64,000 bases of DNA from JAJECS01 sp965262745 (GTDB taxonomy: Bacteria > Chloroflexota > UBA11872), in the NCBI GenBank assembly GCA_965262745.1, contig OZ253558.1:2728001-2792000 (forward strand), given 5' to 3'. The notes beneath the pieces are model-generated. The model saw only the letters and a list, made by a program, of their open reading frames with translations. It was not told the origin of the DNA and did not search any database. Within the stretch, counting starts at the first letter, position 1, and every line of letters starts with the position of its first letter. A program made the translations under genes and the position numbers. Shown one piece after another: positions 8,554 to 16,757 of this stretch.

Positions 8554-9012
8554 ATGTTTGAGATCGTCAAGCACATCGACTTCTGCTTCGGCCACCGGCT
8601 GCTGGACTACGAGGGCAAGTGCAACCAGCCCCACGGCCACAACGGCCGAGCGGAGATTCGCCTGCGGGCGGAGTCCCTGGACGGCTTGGGGATGGTCGCC
8701 GACTTCCGTGACGTGCGGCGCACGGTCGAGGCGTGGATCAACGCCAATCTCGACCATCGCATGATCCTGCAGCGCGGCGATCCCTTGATCGACGCAATCG
8801 AGGGCCTCGGCCAGCGCGCCTTCGTGATGGCCGAGAACCCAACCACCGAAAACCTGGCCCGCATGCTGTTCCAGCAGGTGCAGCAGCTCGGGCTGCCGGT
8901 GGTGGCTGTGACGCTGTGGGAGACGCCGGATTCCTACGCCACCTATGCGCCTGCGCCGGTGGGCGCGGTGCAGGCAAACGGGGCGGCGCGCGCTGCGGTG
9001 ACGTCCGCCTAG
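8554..9012 (+). CDS. queD: 6-carboxy-5,6,7,8-tetrahydropterin synthase (QueD/PTPS family)
   Basis: Converts dihydroneopterin triphosphate to 6-carboxy-tetrahydropterin, the first committed step toward preQ0. In 152 residues the zinc histidines are seen in FCFGHRL and PHGHNGRAE, the catalytic cysteine in EGKCNQPHGH, and the conserved LDHRMIL and ENPTTENLA segments follow. A strong ACGGAGG precedes ATG 8554. It sits downstream of the pteridine-reductase-like SDR and near queC. A classical PTPS function (tetrahydrobiopterin route) is the alternative, but the C-x3-HGH spacing and the queC neighbour favour QueD. Confidence 0.9.
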   Translation: MFEIVKHIDFCFGHRLLDYEGKCNQPHGHNGRAEIRLRAESLDGLGMVADFRDVRRTVEAWINANLDHRMILQRGDPLIDAIEGLGQRAFVMAENPTTENLARMLFQQVQQLGLPVVAVTLWETPDSYATYAPAPVGAVQANGAARAAVTSA

Positions 9013-9097
9013 CTCGCCTGGACGCATTGGAATGCGGGCGTTCGCCGGGGCCCACCCGCCGGGCCGACAGCCTGTGAGCGGAGCACGGACGCGCCTG

Positions 9098-10930
9098 ATG
9101 GATTGGCGTGTGGCCGCGTGCATGCTGGGGCTGCTCGCCCTCTTCATGCTGGGCGCCTGCGAGCCGGGAGACGATACCGCCGCACCAACGGCCGCGCCCT
9201 CGCCAGGACTGACCACGCCGCCGCGATCGGCCACTCCTACGCCTCCACCAACCCCGGGTTCTACGCCGCCTGCGACCGACGCCCCAACCCCACGACCACT
9301 CGCCGACTTCGGTGACGCCCCCGACGGCGTCGTCGCCGGCTATCCCAACCCACGCGTGATCGGGCGCTTCCCGACGCGGCTGTCCTCGCTCACGGCCGAA
9401 GGCCCGGGCGCCCACGTGCGACGGCCCGGTCTCGACCGGCTTGGGTCCCGGGTGACCTCCGAGTCGGATGCCGACGACCAAGACGATGCCGACGGCACAC
9501 CAAACCTCGTCAATCGAGACGCGGGCGACGACGGGGTTCTCGGGCTCACGGTGAGCCTCGCGCCGCCCCAGGCGCTGGCACGGCTTTCGGTTGCGGTCAC
9601 GCTGGACCCGGCCGCTCCCCCAGGCCCCCGCCGCATCAACGTCTTGATCGACATCGACCGCGACGGCCACTGGACCAGCCCGGTCGAGTGGGTCCTGCAG
9701 GACTGGGAAGTGGAGCTCGAGCCCGGCGCGTCGGAGACCTTCGTCAGCCCGGCCTTCCCGATGCTTCATGGTCAGGTGTTGCCTGAAGGGGCGTGGATGC
9801 GCGTACTCCTCACTCGGGAGCGCCTGCAGGGTGGCGCGTGGGACGGCAGTGGCAGCTGGGAGTTCGGCGAAGTCGAGGACTACCAACTGGCGCTGCCCGC
9901 GATTACACGACCGGATGGGTCGCGTCCGGCGATCGCGGTCGTGGACTGTGGGGACCAACTCGAGTGGCTGGACGCGGTGATCGCCATGGAGGCCGCCTGC
10001 ACCGTGACGAACATCGGCGAAGAAGGTGACTTCGCGGCTCGGATCGTGCGCACCACCGGGTCGGTCACCCTCGTTCCCAATATCGTGGCAAGCGAGACCC
10101 TGCACACCGGCGCCACGCGCGCGGTCAGCTTCGTGCTCATACGCACCGATGCCGCGACCCGTTGGCGAGTGCGCCCTAGCACAGCCTCGATCGCCGGACG
10201 GGTCGAATCGGGCGTTGTGGTGCTCGGGATCCAGCATCGGGAAGCGTCCATCGGTGTCGGCCCGACGGATCGGACCGAACGCATGTTCGAGCGCGACGCC
10301 CAAGAGGACTATTTCGACATCACCAACCTATCGCCCACGGCGGGCTTCAGCTTCGCTGACATCCAGCGAGTGGCCTTCGGCGCGGCCGCCATCGACAGCA
10401 CCGGCCTCGACATCCTGCGCCGGACGTACTTCACGGTGGAGGGATCGGGCGCCCGCGTGGCCGGTGACTACCTGGCCGCCATCATTGACATGGGCGATCC
10501 CATCCCGCAGGCCGGATCTGAGCTCGGCTGGCGGGTATCCGTGGTGCTCGAAGCGAATGACGACCCGGATGACAACTGGCGGCCGCGCGTGCGGGACTTC
10601 GATGTCTATCAAGGAACGGACCACTGGTACGAGCTCATCTACCTGCCAACACTCGATCCCGCCTGGCGCATCCAACGCCGGGTCGCACTCGCGCCGTCGC
10701 AGGCCCTGCCCACGGACGCCATCGCCTTTATCGACGGACGGCGCGTGCTGTTGCTCATCCCGAGGGGCGAGCTCGAGCGCGAGGCTGCCGACCTGCGGTT
10801 CCGCGTGATGACCTTTGTGCATGAGCCGGACGATCCAAGCGGGACGGCCGAGCCTTCGATGGCTGACGTATTTCCTCCGCTCGATCAGCCGTTGCAGACG
10901 TTTGGTCTGCACACCGTGCCGCTCGGCTAG
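9098..10930 (+). CDS. secreted lipoprotein with GEVED-type domain
   Basis: About 610 residues. The N-terminus is a lipoprotein signal (hydrophobic run ending LGAC, lipobox Cys near residue 21), followed by a Thr/Pro linker (TPTPPPTPGSTPPATD) as in other exported proteins of this window. A domain of ~190 residues starting DFGDAPDG and closing with GSWEFGEVEDYQL matches the GEVED type found in extracellular adhesive or calcium-rich proteins. The following ~330 residues are beta-rich and unrecognised. ATG 9098 is chosen because it puts the signal peptide at the very N-terminus. The role at the cell surface is unknown. Confidence 0.75.
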   Translation: MDWRVAACMLGLLALFMLGACEPGDDTAAPTAAPSPGLTTPPRSATPTPPPTPGSTPPATDAPTPRPLADFGDAPDGVVAGYPNPRVIGRFPTRLSSLTAEGPGAHVRRPGLDRLGSRVTSESDADDQDDADGTPNLVNRDAGDDGVLGLTVSLAPPQALARLSVAVTLDPAAPPGPRRINVLIDIDRDGHWTSPVEWVLQDWEVELEPGASETFVSPAFPMLHGQVLPEGAWMRVLLTRERLQGGAWDGSGSWEFGEVEDYQLALPAITRPDGSRPAIAVVDCGDQLEWLDAVIAMEAACTVTNIGEEGDFAARIVRTTGSVTLVPNIVASETLHTGATRAVSFVLIRTDAATRWRVRPSTASIAGRVESGVVVLGIQHREASIGVGPTDRTERMFERDAQEDYFDITNLSPTAGFSFADIQRVAFGAAAIDSTGLDILRRTYFTVEGSGARVAGDYLAAIIDMGDPIPQAGSELGWRVSVVLEANDDPDDNWRPRVRDFDVYQGTDHWYELIYLPTLDPAWRIQRRVALAPSQALPTDAIAFIDGRRVLLLIPRGELEREAADLRFRVMTFVHEPDDPSGTAEPSMADVFPPLDQPLQTFGLHTVPLG

Positions 10931-11054
10931 GCCGGGCCAGCCCACGGCATACCGGCGCTGGGGCACGGAAGGCTCGGCGCGGGCGCCTACACACGCGGGT
11001 CGATTCCAAGGTGCTACCGCGCTGTGTGTGGCGTAAGGTTCGCAGGCAGATCTC

Positions 11055-11065
11055 GGGGGGGGGGG
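11055..11065 (+). repeat. run of eleven G in a 5' untranslated region
   Basis: Eleven consecutive G residues lie 10 bp upstream of the GTG start of the beta-lactamase-fold gene at 11076. The run may provide the ribosome contact, and its length could vary by slippage. It may equally be a sequencing-length error. Confidence 0.6.
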
Positions 11066-11075
11066 TATTCGGCTG

Positions 11076-12674
11076 GTGCGCCGTGAAATCGGCCGGCGTC
11101 GATTTATGGCTCTCTGCGCCGCCTCGGCACTGCTCCCCGTGCTAGCGGCCCCTGCGGCATCCGTGCACGCGGCGGATTGTGCGGTACCCGTGCCGGACGA
11201 CGACTTTCCCATCGAACACGGCCGGCACTACCCGCAGGGGAGCGACGAGCCCCCCAGCGGCTACGAGATTCGCAACGTGGGCGATGCCCAATGGTGGGAC
11301 GGCTATCGCCGCCTCGGCGGTGCTCCCGTGCTGGGTCCCCCGCGTGGCGCACCGTATGCCGCCAACGGATTCGAGTATCAAGCGCTGCGCTACGGCCTGC
11401 TGCAATGGAAAGCGGCCGAAGGTCGTCTCGTGCTGGCGAATGCCCTCGAGATCATGGACCGAGCGGGGCACACCGACTGGCTCTACAGCTCGCGCCAGGT
11501 ACCCCGCCCGATCGAGGACGACGGCTCAACATCCTTTCAGCAGGCCGTCGAGATTCGCCTCGGCTGGCTCACCGACGACGCTATCCGCGCAGTGTTCGAG
11601 GCCAACCCCGACCCGATAGGTCGACTCTCATGGACGGCCGACCACGCACGGGATCGCTGGGGGCTGCCGATGTCCCGGCCCGAGCGCCTGGGACCGTTTG
11701 TCGCGCAGCGATTCCAGCGCGGCGTCTTGCAGCACTGGATGGATGAAGTAGCGGGTTTGCCGGCGCCCGGAAGTGTGACGGCGGTGCTGCTGGATGACGT
11801 GCTGCGCGACGCTGGCGTGCTTCCGGACGCGGCGGTTGATCCCGTCGACTCGGCCGAGGCGGTGTGCCAGGCGGTCGGGAACACCGTCGGTGACCAGCTG
11901 CAAGCCGCCATCGCCGCTCGGCTGGCCGACGAGCCGGGCAACTGGGCGGTTTACGCGGCGCCCGCGGGGTCGGCGGCCGAGGTTGCGATCGAGGCTGACA
12001 CGGTGGTCCGGGCGGCGAGCATATGGAAGGTTGCGCTGCTGGTAGAGGCTTTCCGGCAGCGCGCCGCGGGCAACCTGAGTTTCGACACGTTGCTCGAGAT
12101 GAACGCAGATGTGCTGGAACGGGTCGATCCCCCGGCGTCCCTGGCGCCGGGGCAGCACATTACGGTCGGCGCCGCGCTGCAGCGGGCCATGACGATCAGC
12201 GACAACACGACGGCGGTCCTGCTCGGCGACCGCCTGGGGTACGCCACCGTGACGCACACGCTGACCGGGCTCGGCCTGCAGTCGACCGATGTGAATACCC
12301 GGCAACCGATGACGACGGCGCGGGACACGGCGCTGCTGCTGGAAGTAGCGGTGGGTGCGCGGCCGGCGAGTTGGACGCGGCCGCTGGCCGACGTCGTGGA
12401 GATGCGCAACCTGCTGCTGGGTGAGACGCGCAATCAGCGCATTCCGGCACGACTGCCCGCGGGTACGGCCGTGGCGCACAAGACGGGCGATCTGGCGGGC
12501 ATATCGAATGACGCCGGCATCATCTATGCCTCGACCGGCCCCCTCACGCTCTCGATCCTGGCGCGTGACGTTCCGGGGCATGGGCGCGCGGAGGCGACGG
12601 CGGCCGAGATCGCAGCCATGGTGTTTGAGGTCTACGATCCCCAGACCGTGCAAAGTTCCTCCCCGGCGGGCTGA
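11076..12674 (+). CDS. secreted serine beta-lactamase/transpeptidase-fold protein with shared N-terminal module
   Basis: 532 residues. The N-terminus has a twin-arginine-like signal (GRRRFMALCAASALLPVLAA). Residues ~65-245 form a module also present in the genes at 23893 and 58223: LGGAPVLGPP, GFEYQALRYGLLQW, and later GLPMSRPERLGPFVAQRFQR. Residues ~270-520 are a class A beta-lactamase-type domain with the active-site SxxK (AASIWK), SDN (TISDNTT) and KTG (AHKTGDL) motifs. The class A Glu166 region is not clearly recognised, so it may be a D,D-peptidase or a silent penicillin-binding fold and need not be a resistance enzyme. The start is GTG 11076, just after an 11-G tract. Confidence 0.8.
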   Translation: MRREIGRRRFMALCAASALLPVLAAPAASVHAADCAVPVPDDDFPIEHGRHYPQGSDEPPSGYEIRNVGDAQWWDGYRRLGGAPVLGPPRGAPYAANGFEYQALRYGLLQWKAAEGRLVLANALEIMDRAGHTDWLYSSRQVPRPIEDDGSTSFQQAVEIRLGWLTDDAIRAVFEANPDPIGRLSWTADHARDRWGLPMSRPERLGPFVAQRFQRGVLQHWMDEVAGLPAPGSVTAVLLDDVLRDAGVLPDAAVDPVDSAEAVCQAVGNTVGDQLQAAIAARLADEPGNWAVYAAPAGSAAEVAIEADTVVRAASIWKVALLVEAFRQRAAGNLSFDTLLEMNADVLERVDPPASLAPGQHITVGAALQRAMTISDNTTAVLLGDRLGYATVTHTLTGLGLQSTDVNTRQPMTTARDTALLLEVAVGARPASWTRPLADVVEMRNLLLGETRNQRIPARLPAGTAVAHKTGDLAGISNDAGIIYASTGPLTLSILARDVPGHGRAEATAAEIAAMVFEVYDPQTVQSSSPAG

Positions 12675-12773
12675 CGCGGCGATCGCTCCAGCAGGATTTT
12701 TGTGCCTGATCCCACGCACGATCCGATTGCCCGGGGAGTACCATTTCGACATAGATATGAACTGCTCCTGGAA

Positions 12774-13487
12774 ATGACCATGTTTGATCGTCTGTTTGGC
12801 TTTGGCGGCGGCGAGGTATCGCCCGACACAGAGGACGTCAGCCCGCGCCCGCTCGAGCTGCGCGAACCGCGACTGCCGCCGGATCAGCGGCTCACCGCCA
12901 AATGGCCGGTGCTGCACTACCAGGAGCCGGCCGCAAATGACATGACCCGGTGGGACTTCCGCGTGACCGGGCTGGTGGAAGGCGACGCGCAGTGGTCCTG
13001 GGATGAGTTCAACTCGCTTCCGCGCACCGAGATCGTCTCGGATATCCACTGCGTCACCCACTGGAGCCGGTACGACAACCGGTGGGAGGGCGTTCACATC
13101 CGCGAGGTGCTCAAGCACATCAAGCCGCTTCCCGGCGCGGAATACGTGATGATTCACGCCGACCCCGGCTACACCACCAACGTGACCCTGGCCGAGCTCG
13201 ACCAGGACGACGTGCTATTCGCCATCAATCACGACGGCGCACCGCTGCCGCGTGAGCACGGCGGACCCCTGCGCCTGGTCCTCCCGAGCCTCTACTTCTG
13301 GAAGAGCGCCAAGTGGGTGCGCGGCCTGGAGTTCATGGACCACGAAGAACACGGATTCTGGGAGAAGGGCGGCTATCACGTCCGCGGCGACCCGTGGCTG
13401 AACGAACGCTTCGGCGGACGCGTGCGCATGACCATGCAGGAAGCACGATCACGAGCGCTGCGCGAAGGTCGGCGGGTCGTCGAATAG
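12774..13487 (+). CDS. sulfite-oxidase-like molybdopterin oxidoreductase (YuiH family)
   Basis: Single-domain oxidoreductase with the molybdopterin-binding fold of sulfite oxidases. The molybdenum-ligand cysteine is in SDIHCVTHWSRYDNRWEG, and the C-terminal LVLPSLYFWKSAKWVRGLEF is typical of the family. No signal peptide, so it is probably cytoplasmic. ATG 12774 begins MTMFDRLFGF; an in-frame GTG at 12702 has AGGA 6 bp upstream and would add 24 residues, so the start is uncertain. The physiological substrate is unknown. Confidence 0.88.
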   Translation: MTMFDRLFGFGGGEVSPDTEDVSPRPLELREPRLPPDQRLTAKWPVLHYQEPAANDMTRWDFRVTGLVEGDAQWSWDEFNSLPRTEIVSDIHCVTHWSRYDNRWEGVHIREVLKHIKPLPGAEYVMIHADPGYTTNVTLAELDQDDVLFAINHDGAPLPREHGGPLRLVLPSLYFWKSAKWVRGLEFMDHEEHGFWEKGGYHVRGDPWLNERFGGRVRMTMQEARSRALREGRRVVE

Positions 13488-13553
13488 GCGGCGGAGTTCG
13501 TCCCACGTGCCGGGCCGCCGTAGGCTTATAGCGCTGACCTCCGGGATTTCCTG

Positions 13554-16500
13554 ATGTCCTCCGACGCTACCTACGCCGACCTGGCCCTCGAGCGATCCGT
13601 TGCCGAAGTCGATCCGCTGGTGGCCGACCTGATCGAGCGCGAGCACGCGCGCCAGCGCGACAAGCTCATTCTCATTCCGTCCGAGAGCCTCACCCCGAAG
13701 CCGGTGCGCGAGGCGCTCGCGTCGCCGTTTACCAGCATCTACGCCGAGGGCTATGCGGCTGCCGCGATGATCCGCGACCAGGAGGCGGCGCTCGCGGACC
13801 TCGACCGCCAGCTTGCGCGCACCCGGCGCTACGGCGATCGCCGCTACTACCGCGGCAATGAGTTCAGCAACCTGGTGGAGGCCCTGGCGCAGCGGCGCTG
13901 CGCGGAGCTCTTTGCCAACGACCGCGTGACGTCAGACCAGCTGCGCGTAAACGTGCAGCCGCTCTCAGGCGCGGCGGCCAACAACGCCGTCGAGGAGGCC
14001 CTGCTCGATCCTGAGGACACGATCATGGGGCTGGCCCTGGCGCACGGCGGGCACCTGAGCCACGGCGCGTCCGTCAACCGGTCGGGCCGGCGGTTCAACT
14101 CGTCCAGCTATCGCATCGCGGATGCCGACGCGCAGCTCGACTACGACGATATCGCCGCGCGGGCCAAGGCCGCCCGTCCTCGCCTGCTCATCGCCGGGTA
14201 CACCTCATATCCGTGGGCGCCCGATTGGGAGCGGTTTCGCGCCATCGCCGACGAAGTGGGCGCACTGCTCATGGCCGACATTTCACACCCGGCGGGGCTC
14301 GTCGCCGCCGGCGCCTACCCGTCGCCGGTGGGCATCGCCGACGTGGTGACCTTCACGACGCACAAGACGCTGTTCGGCCCGCGCGGCGCGGTGATCCTGT
14401 CGCACCGGCGCGACCTGATGCGAGCGATTGATCGCTCCGTCTTTCCCGGCGAGCAGGGCGGCCCCCACATCAACAAGATCGCGGCCATGGCCGTCGCCTT
14501 CAAGCTCGCCGCCTCGGAGACGTTCCACCGCACCCAGCGGCAGATGACGGCCAACGCCAAGGCGCTCGTCGATGCCCTGGAAGCGGCGGGCGTGGGCGTG
14601 GCCTACGGCGGCACCGACACCCATCTCTTCGTCGTGAACCTGCGCCGGGTCGGGGCCACGGGCGACCTGCGCGGCGAGCCGGCTGTGCGCATGCTCGACG
14701 CCATGGGCCTAGTGGCCAACCGGAACTCGCTGCCCGGCGACCGGGGCTTCGCCTCGCCCACCGGTATTCGGATGGGCACGCCCTGGTTGACGCAGCGCGG
14801 CTACGGCACGGACGACATGCGCGCGCTGGCCAACATCTTGGCGCGCGCGTTTCGCGCCATGCACGGCGTGACCTACGGCGGTCGGAGGACCCCGCGTCAC
14901 CGCGGACGCATGGCGTACGACGATATGCAGTCGCTCAGCTCGGAGGTGCTCGACTTTGCCCGCCGCGGGCACGCCGAGGGACCCTCGCCCAACGACCCGC
15001 CCGCAAGCACCAGCGGCGTCCTGATCGTGCGGGGCGCTCGCGCACTTGAATTCCTGGACGAGGTTGCCAATCGGCGAGTACGTGACCTGAAGCCGGGCGA
15101 GGCGCGTCACGTGGCCCTGGCGGGTCCTCCCGGCAGCGACGCAGTCAGCGCCGTGATTGCCCGACCCGCCGACGCAGCCGAGGCTTCCGCCTGGATCCTC
15201 GTTGACCCCGACCGCGCCGATTCGCTGGCCGAATGGCTCCAGGCGGCGTCCGACGGCTACGTGATCGTCGATGCCGACGAGCCCAGCCGCAAGCTCAGCG
15301 GGCCGCTTTCGGTGACTGCGGCCGCCGCCGACGCGCCGGCGGTGCAGGCGGCGCTGGCCAGCCTTGGGCTGACCAGCGTGCCGCTGCCGGACGCACCGGC
15401 CGACGATGCGTCGCGCCCTTGGTTCGTGGGCCGGCGCCCCATCGCCGCCGCGAGCAATGGCCCCCAGCCGTTTGAATGGCAGGAGCCCGAGCCGGGCGAA
15501 CCGCGCCGTACGCCGCTGCACCCCTTCCATGCCGAGGAAGCGAAAAAGCTCATCCCGTTCGCGGGCTGGGACATGCCGGTCTGGTACACGAGCATCGCGG
15601 CGGAACACCAGGCCGTGCGCAAGACCGCCGGCCTGTTCGATGTCGGTCACATGGGCGTCTTCGCCGTTTCCGGCCCGGACGCCGCCGAACTCCTGGACCT
15701 CGTGGTCACCGGCAGCGCCACCCGCCTGCCCGTGGGCCGCGCGGCCTACACCTACTTGCTGGACGCCAACGGCCACTGCCTCGATGACCTCATCATCTAC
15801 CGACTGGCCCCCGACCGGTTCATGGCGGTGGTCAACGCGGCCAACGCCGCCAAGGACTGGGCCTGGCTGACGGGCGTGAACAACGGCGCCTATCAGGTCG
15901 TCGCCGGCGACGGGGTGGCGCGGTTGCCGGTTCGCGCCGAGATCGTGGACCTCAATAGCCCAGCGGCTGGCGATGCGGCGCGTCTCGACCTCGCCTTTCA
16001 GGGGCCAAAGGCGCGCCGCGTCCTGCAGCGGATCGTCGCCACCGACGATGAGCGCCGCGCGCTCGACGCCATGCGCATGAATCACGTCCGATCCTTCACG
16101 GTCGCCGGCGCCGACGTTGAGATCGCCCATACCGGCTACACGGGCGAAGCCATCGGCTTCGAGATATTCGTGCACCCGGAGGCGGCGCGCACGGTGTGGG
16201 ACGCGATCCTCGAAGCGGGCGCCGACGACGGCGTCGTGCCCGTCGGGCTGGGAGCGCGGGACTCCACCCGCACCGAGGCCGGCTTCCCGCTCTACGGCCA
16301 CGAGCTCGCCGGGCCGCTGGACCTCACACCGGGCGATGCCGGATTCGGCCGCTTCGTGAAGACGTACAAGCCGTTTTTTGTCGGGCGCGATCCCTACGTG
16401 GGACAAGAGGCCGCGCGAACCTCGGCCATCGTGCGCTTCTCGATCGCCGACGAGCGGGTGCCAATGGCGCGGCAGGGCGATCCCGTCACCGATCGACGCG

Positions 16501-16727
16501 GCGCCTGGATCGGCACGGTCACCAGCGCCACGCGCATCGCCAGCGGCCGTCAGATCGGACTGGCCCATGTCGGCACCGCCCACACCCGGCGGCGCAACGA
16601 GCTGCGCATCTTTGCCGGAGTATCGGCGCGGCGCGCCGGCCCACCGCAGTCACCCGCCGCGCTCGGCCCCGGAAAGCGCTACGCCCTCCCCGCCACCGCC
16701 ACGGTCATCACGCGCTTCCGCATATGA
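13554..16727 (+). CDS. fused serine hydroxymethyltransferase - aminomethyltransferase (GlyA-GcvT)
   Basis: One uninterrupted 1057-residue frame. Residues ~15-460 are SHMT: YAEGY, RRYYRGNEFSNLVE, LAHGGHLSHGA, and the PLP lysine (Lys271) in TTHKTLFGPRGA, with an extra ~25 residues between YAEGY and RRYY. Residues ~652-1057 are a full GcvT T-protein: PFAGWDMPVWY, LFDVGHMG, CLDDLIIYRL with the catalytic Asp, HTGYTGE. Between them, residues ~487-640 (starting GVLIVRGARALEFLDEVANR) look like a degraded second folate-binding GcvT-like domain. Together the enzyme would join serine/glycine interconversion with glycine decarboxylation through tetrahydrofolate. No gcvH or gcvP lies in the window. Confidence 0.92.
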   Translation: MSSDATYADLALERSVAEVDPLVADLIEREHARQRDKLILIPSESLTPKPVREALASPFTSIYAEGYAAAAMIRDQEAALADLDRQLARTRRYGDRRYYRGNEFSNLVEALAQRRCAELFANDRVTSDQLRVNVQPLSGAAANNAVEEALLDPEDTIMGLALAHGGHLSHGASVNRSGRRFNSSSYRIADADAQLDYDDIAARAKAARPRLLIAGYTSYPWAPDWERFRAIADEVGALLMADISHPAGLVAAGAYPSPVGIADVVTFTTHKTLFGPRGAVILSHRRDLMRAIDRSVFPGEQGGPHINKIAAMAVAFKLAASETFHRTQRQMTANAKALVDALEAAGVGVAYGGTDTHLFVVNLRRVGATGDLRGEPAVRMLDAMGLVANRNSLPGDRGFASPTGIRMGTPWLTQRGYGTDDMRALANILARAFRAMHGVTYGGRRTPRHRGRMAYDDMQSLSSEVLDFARRGHAEGPSPNDPPASTSGVLIVRGARALEFLDEVANRRVRDLKPGEARHVALAGPPGSDAVSAVIARPADAAEASAWILVDPDRADSLAEWLQAASDGYVIVDADEPSRKLSGPLSVTAAAADAPAVQAALASLGLTSVPLPDAPADDASRPWFVGRRPIAAASNGPQPFEWQEPEPGEPRRTPLHPFHAEEAKKLIPFAGWDMPVWYTSIAAEHQAVRKTAGLFDVGHMGVFAVSGPDAAELLDLVVTGSATRLPVGRAAYTYLLDANGHCLDDLIIYRLAPDRFMAVVNAANAAKDWAWLTGVNNGAYQVVAGDGVARLPVRAEIVDLNSPAAGDAARLDLAFQGPKARRVLQRIVATDDERRALDAMRMNHVRSFTVAGADVEIAHTGYTGEAIGFEIFVHPEAARTVWDAILEAGADDGVVPVGLGARDSTRTEAGFPLYGHELAGPLDLTPGDAGFGRFVKTYKPFFVGRDPYVGQEAARTSAIVRFSIADERVPMARQGDPVTDRRGAWIGTVTSATRIASGRQIGLAHVGTAHTRRRNELRIFAGVSARRAGPPQSPAALGPGKRYALPATATVITRFRI

Positions 16728-16757
16728 TTGTCTGCCACAGCCTGTTAAGAGGATCAC

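Noticed and set aside
11076..12674. True class A beta-lactamase (antibiotic resistance)
   Set aside because: SxxK, SDN and KTG are present, but the Glu166-type omega-loop residue is not evident and the protein carries a large wall-protein module; resistance is not supported.
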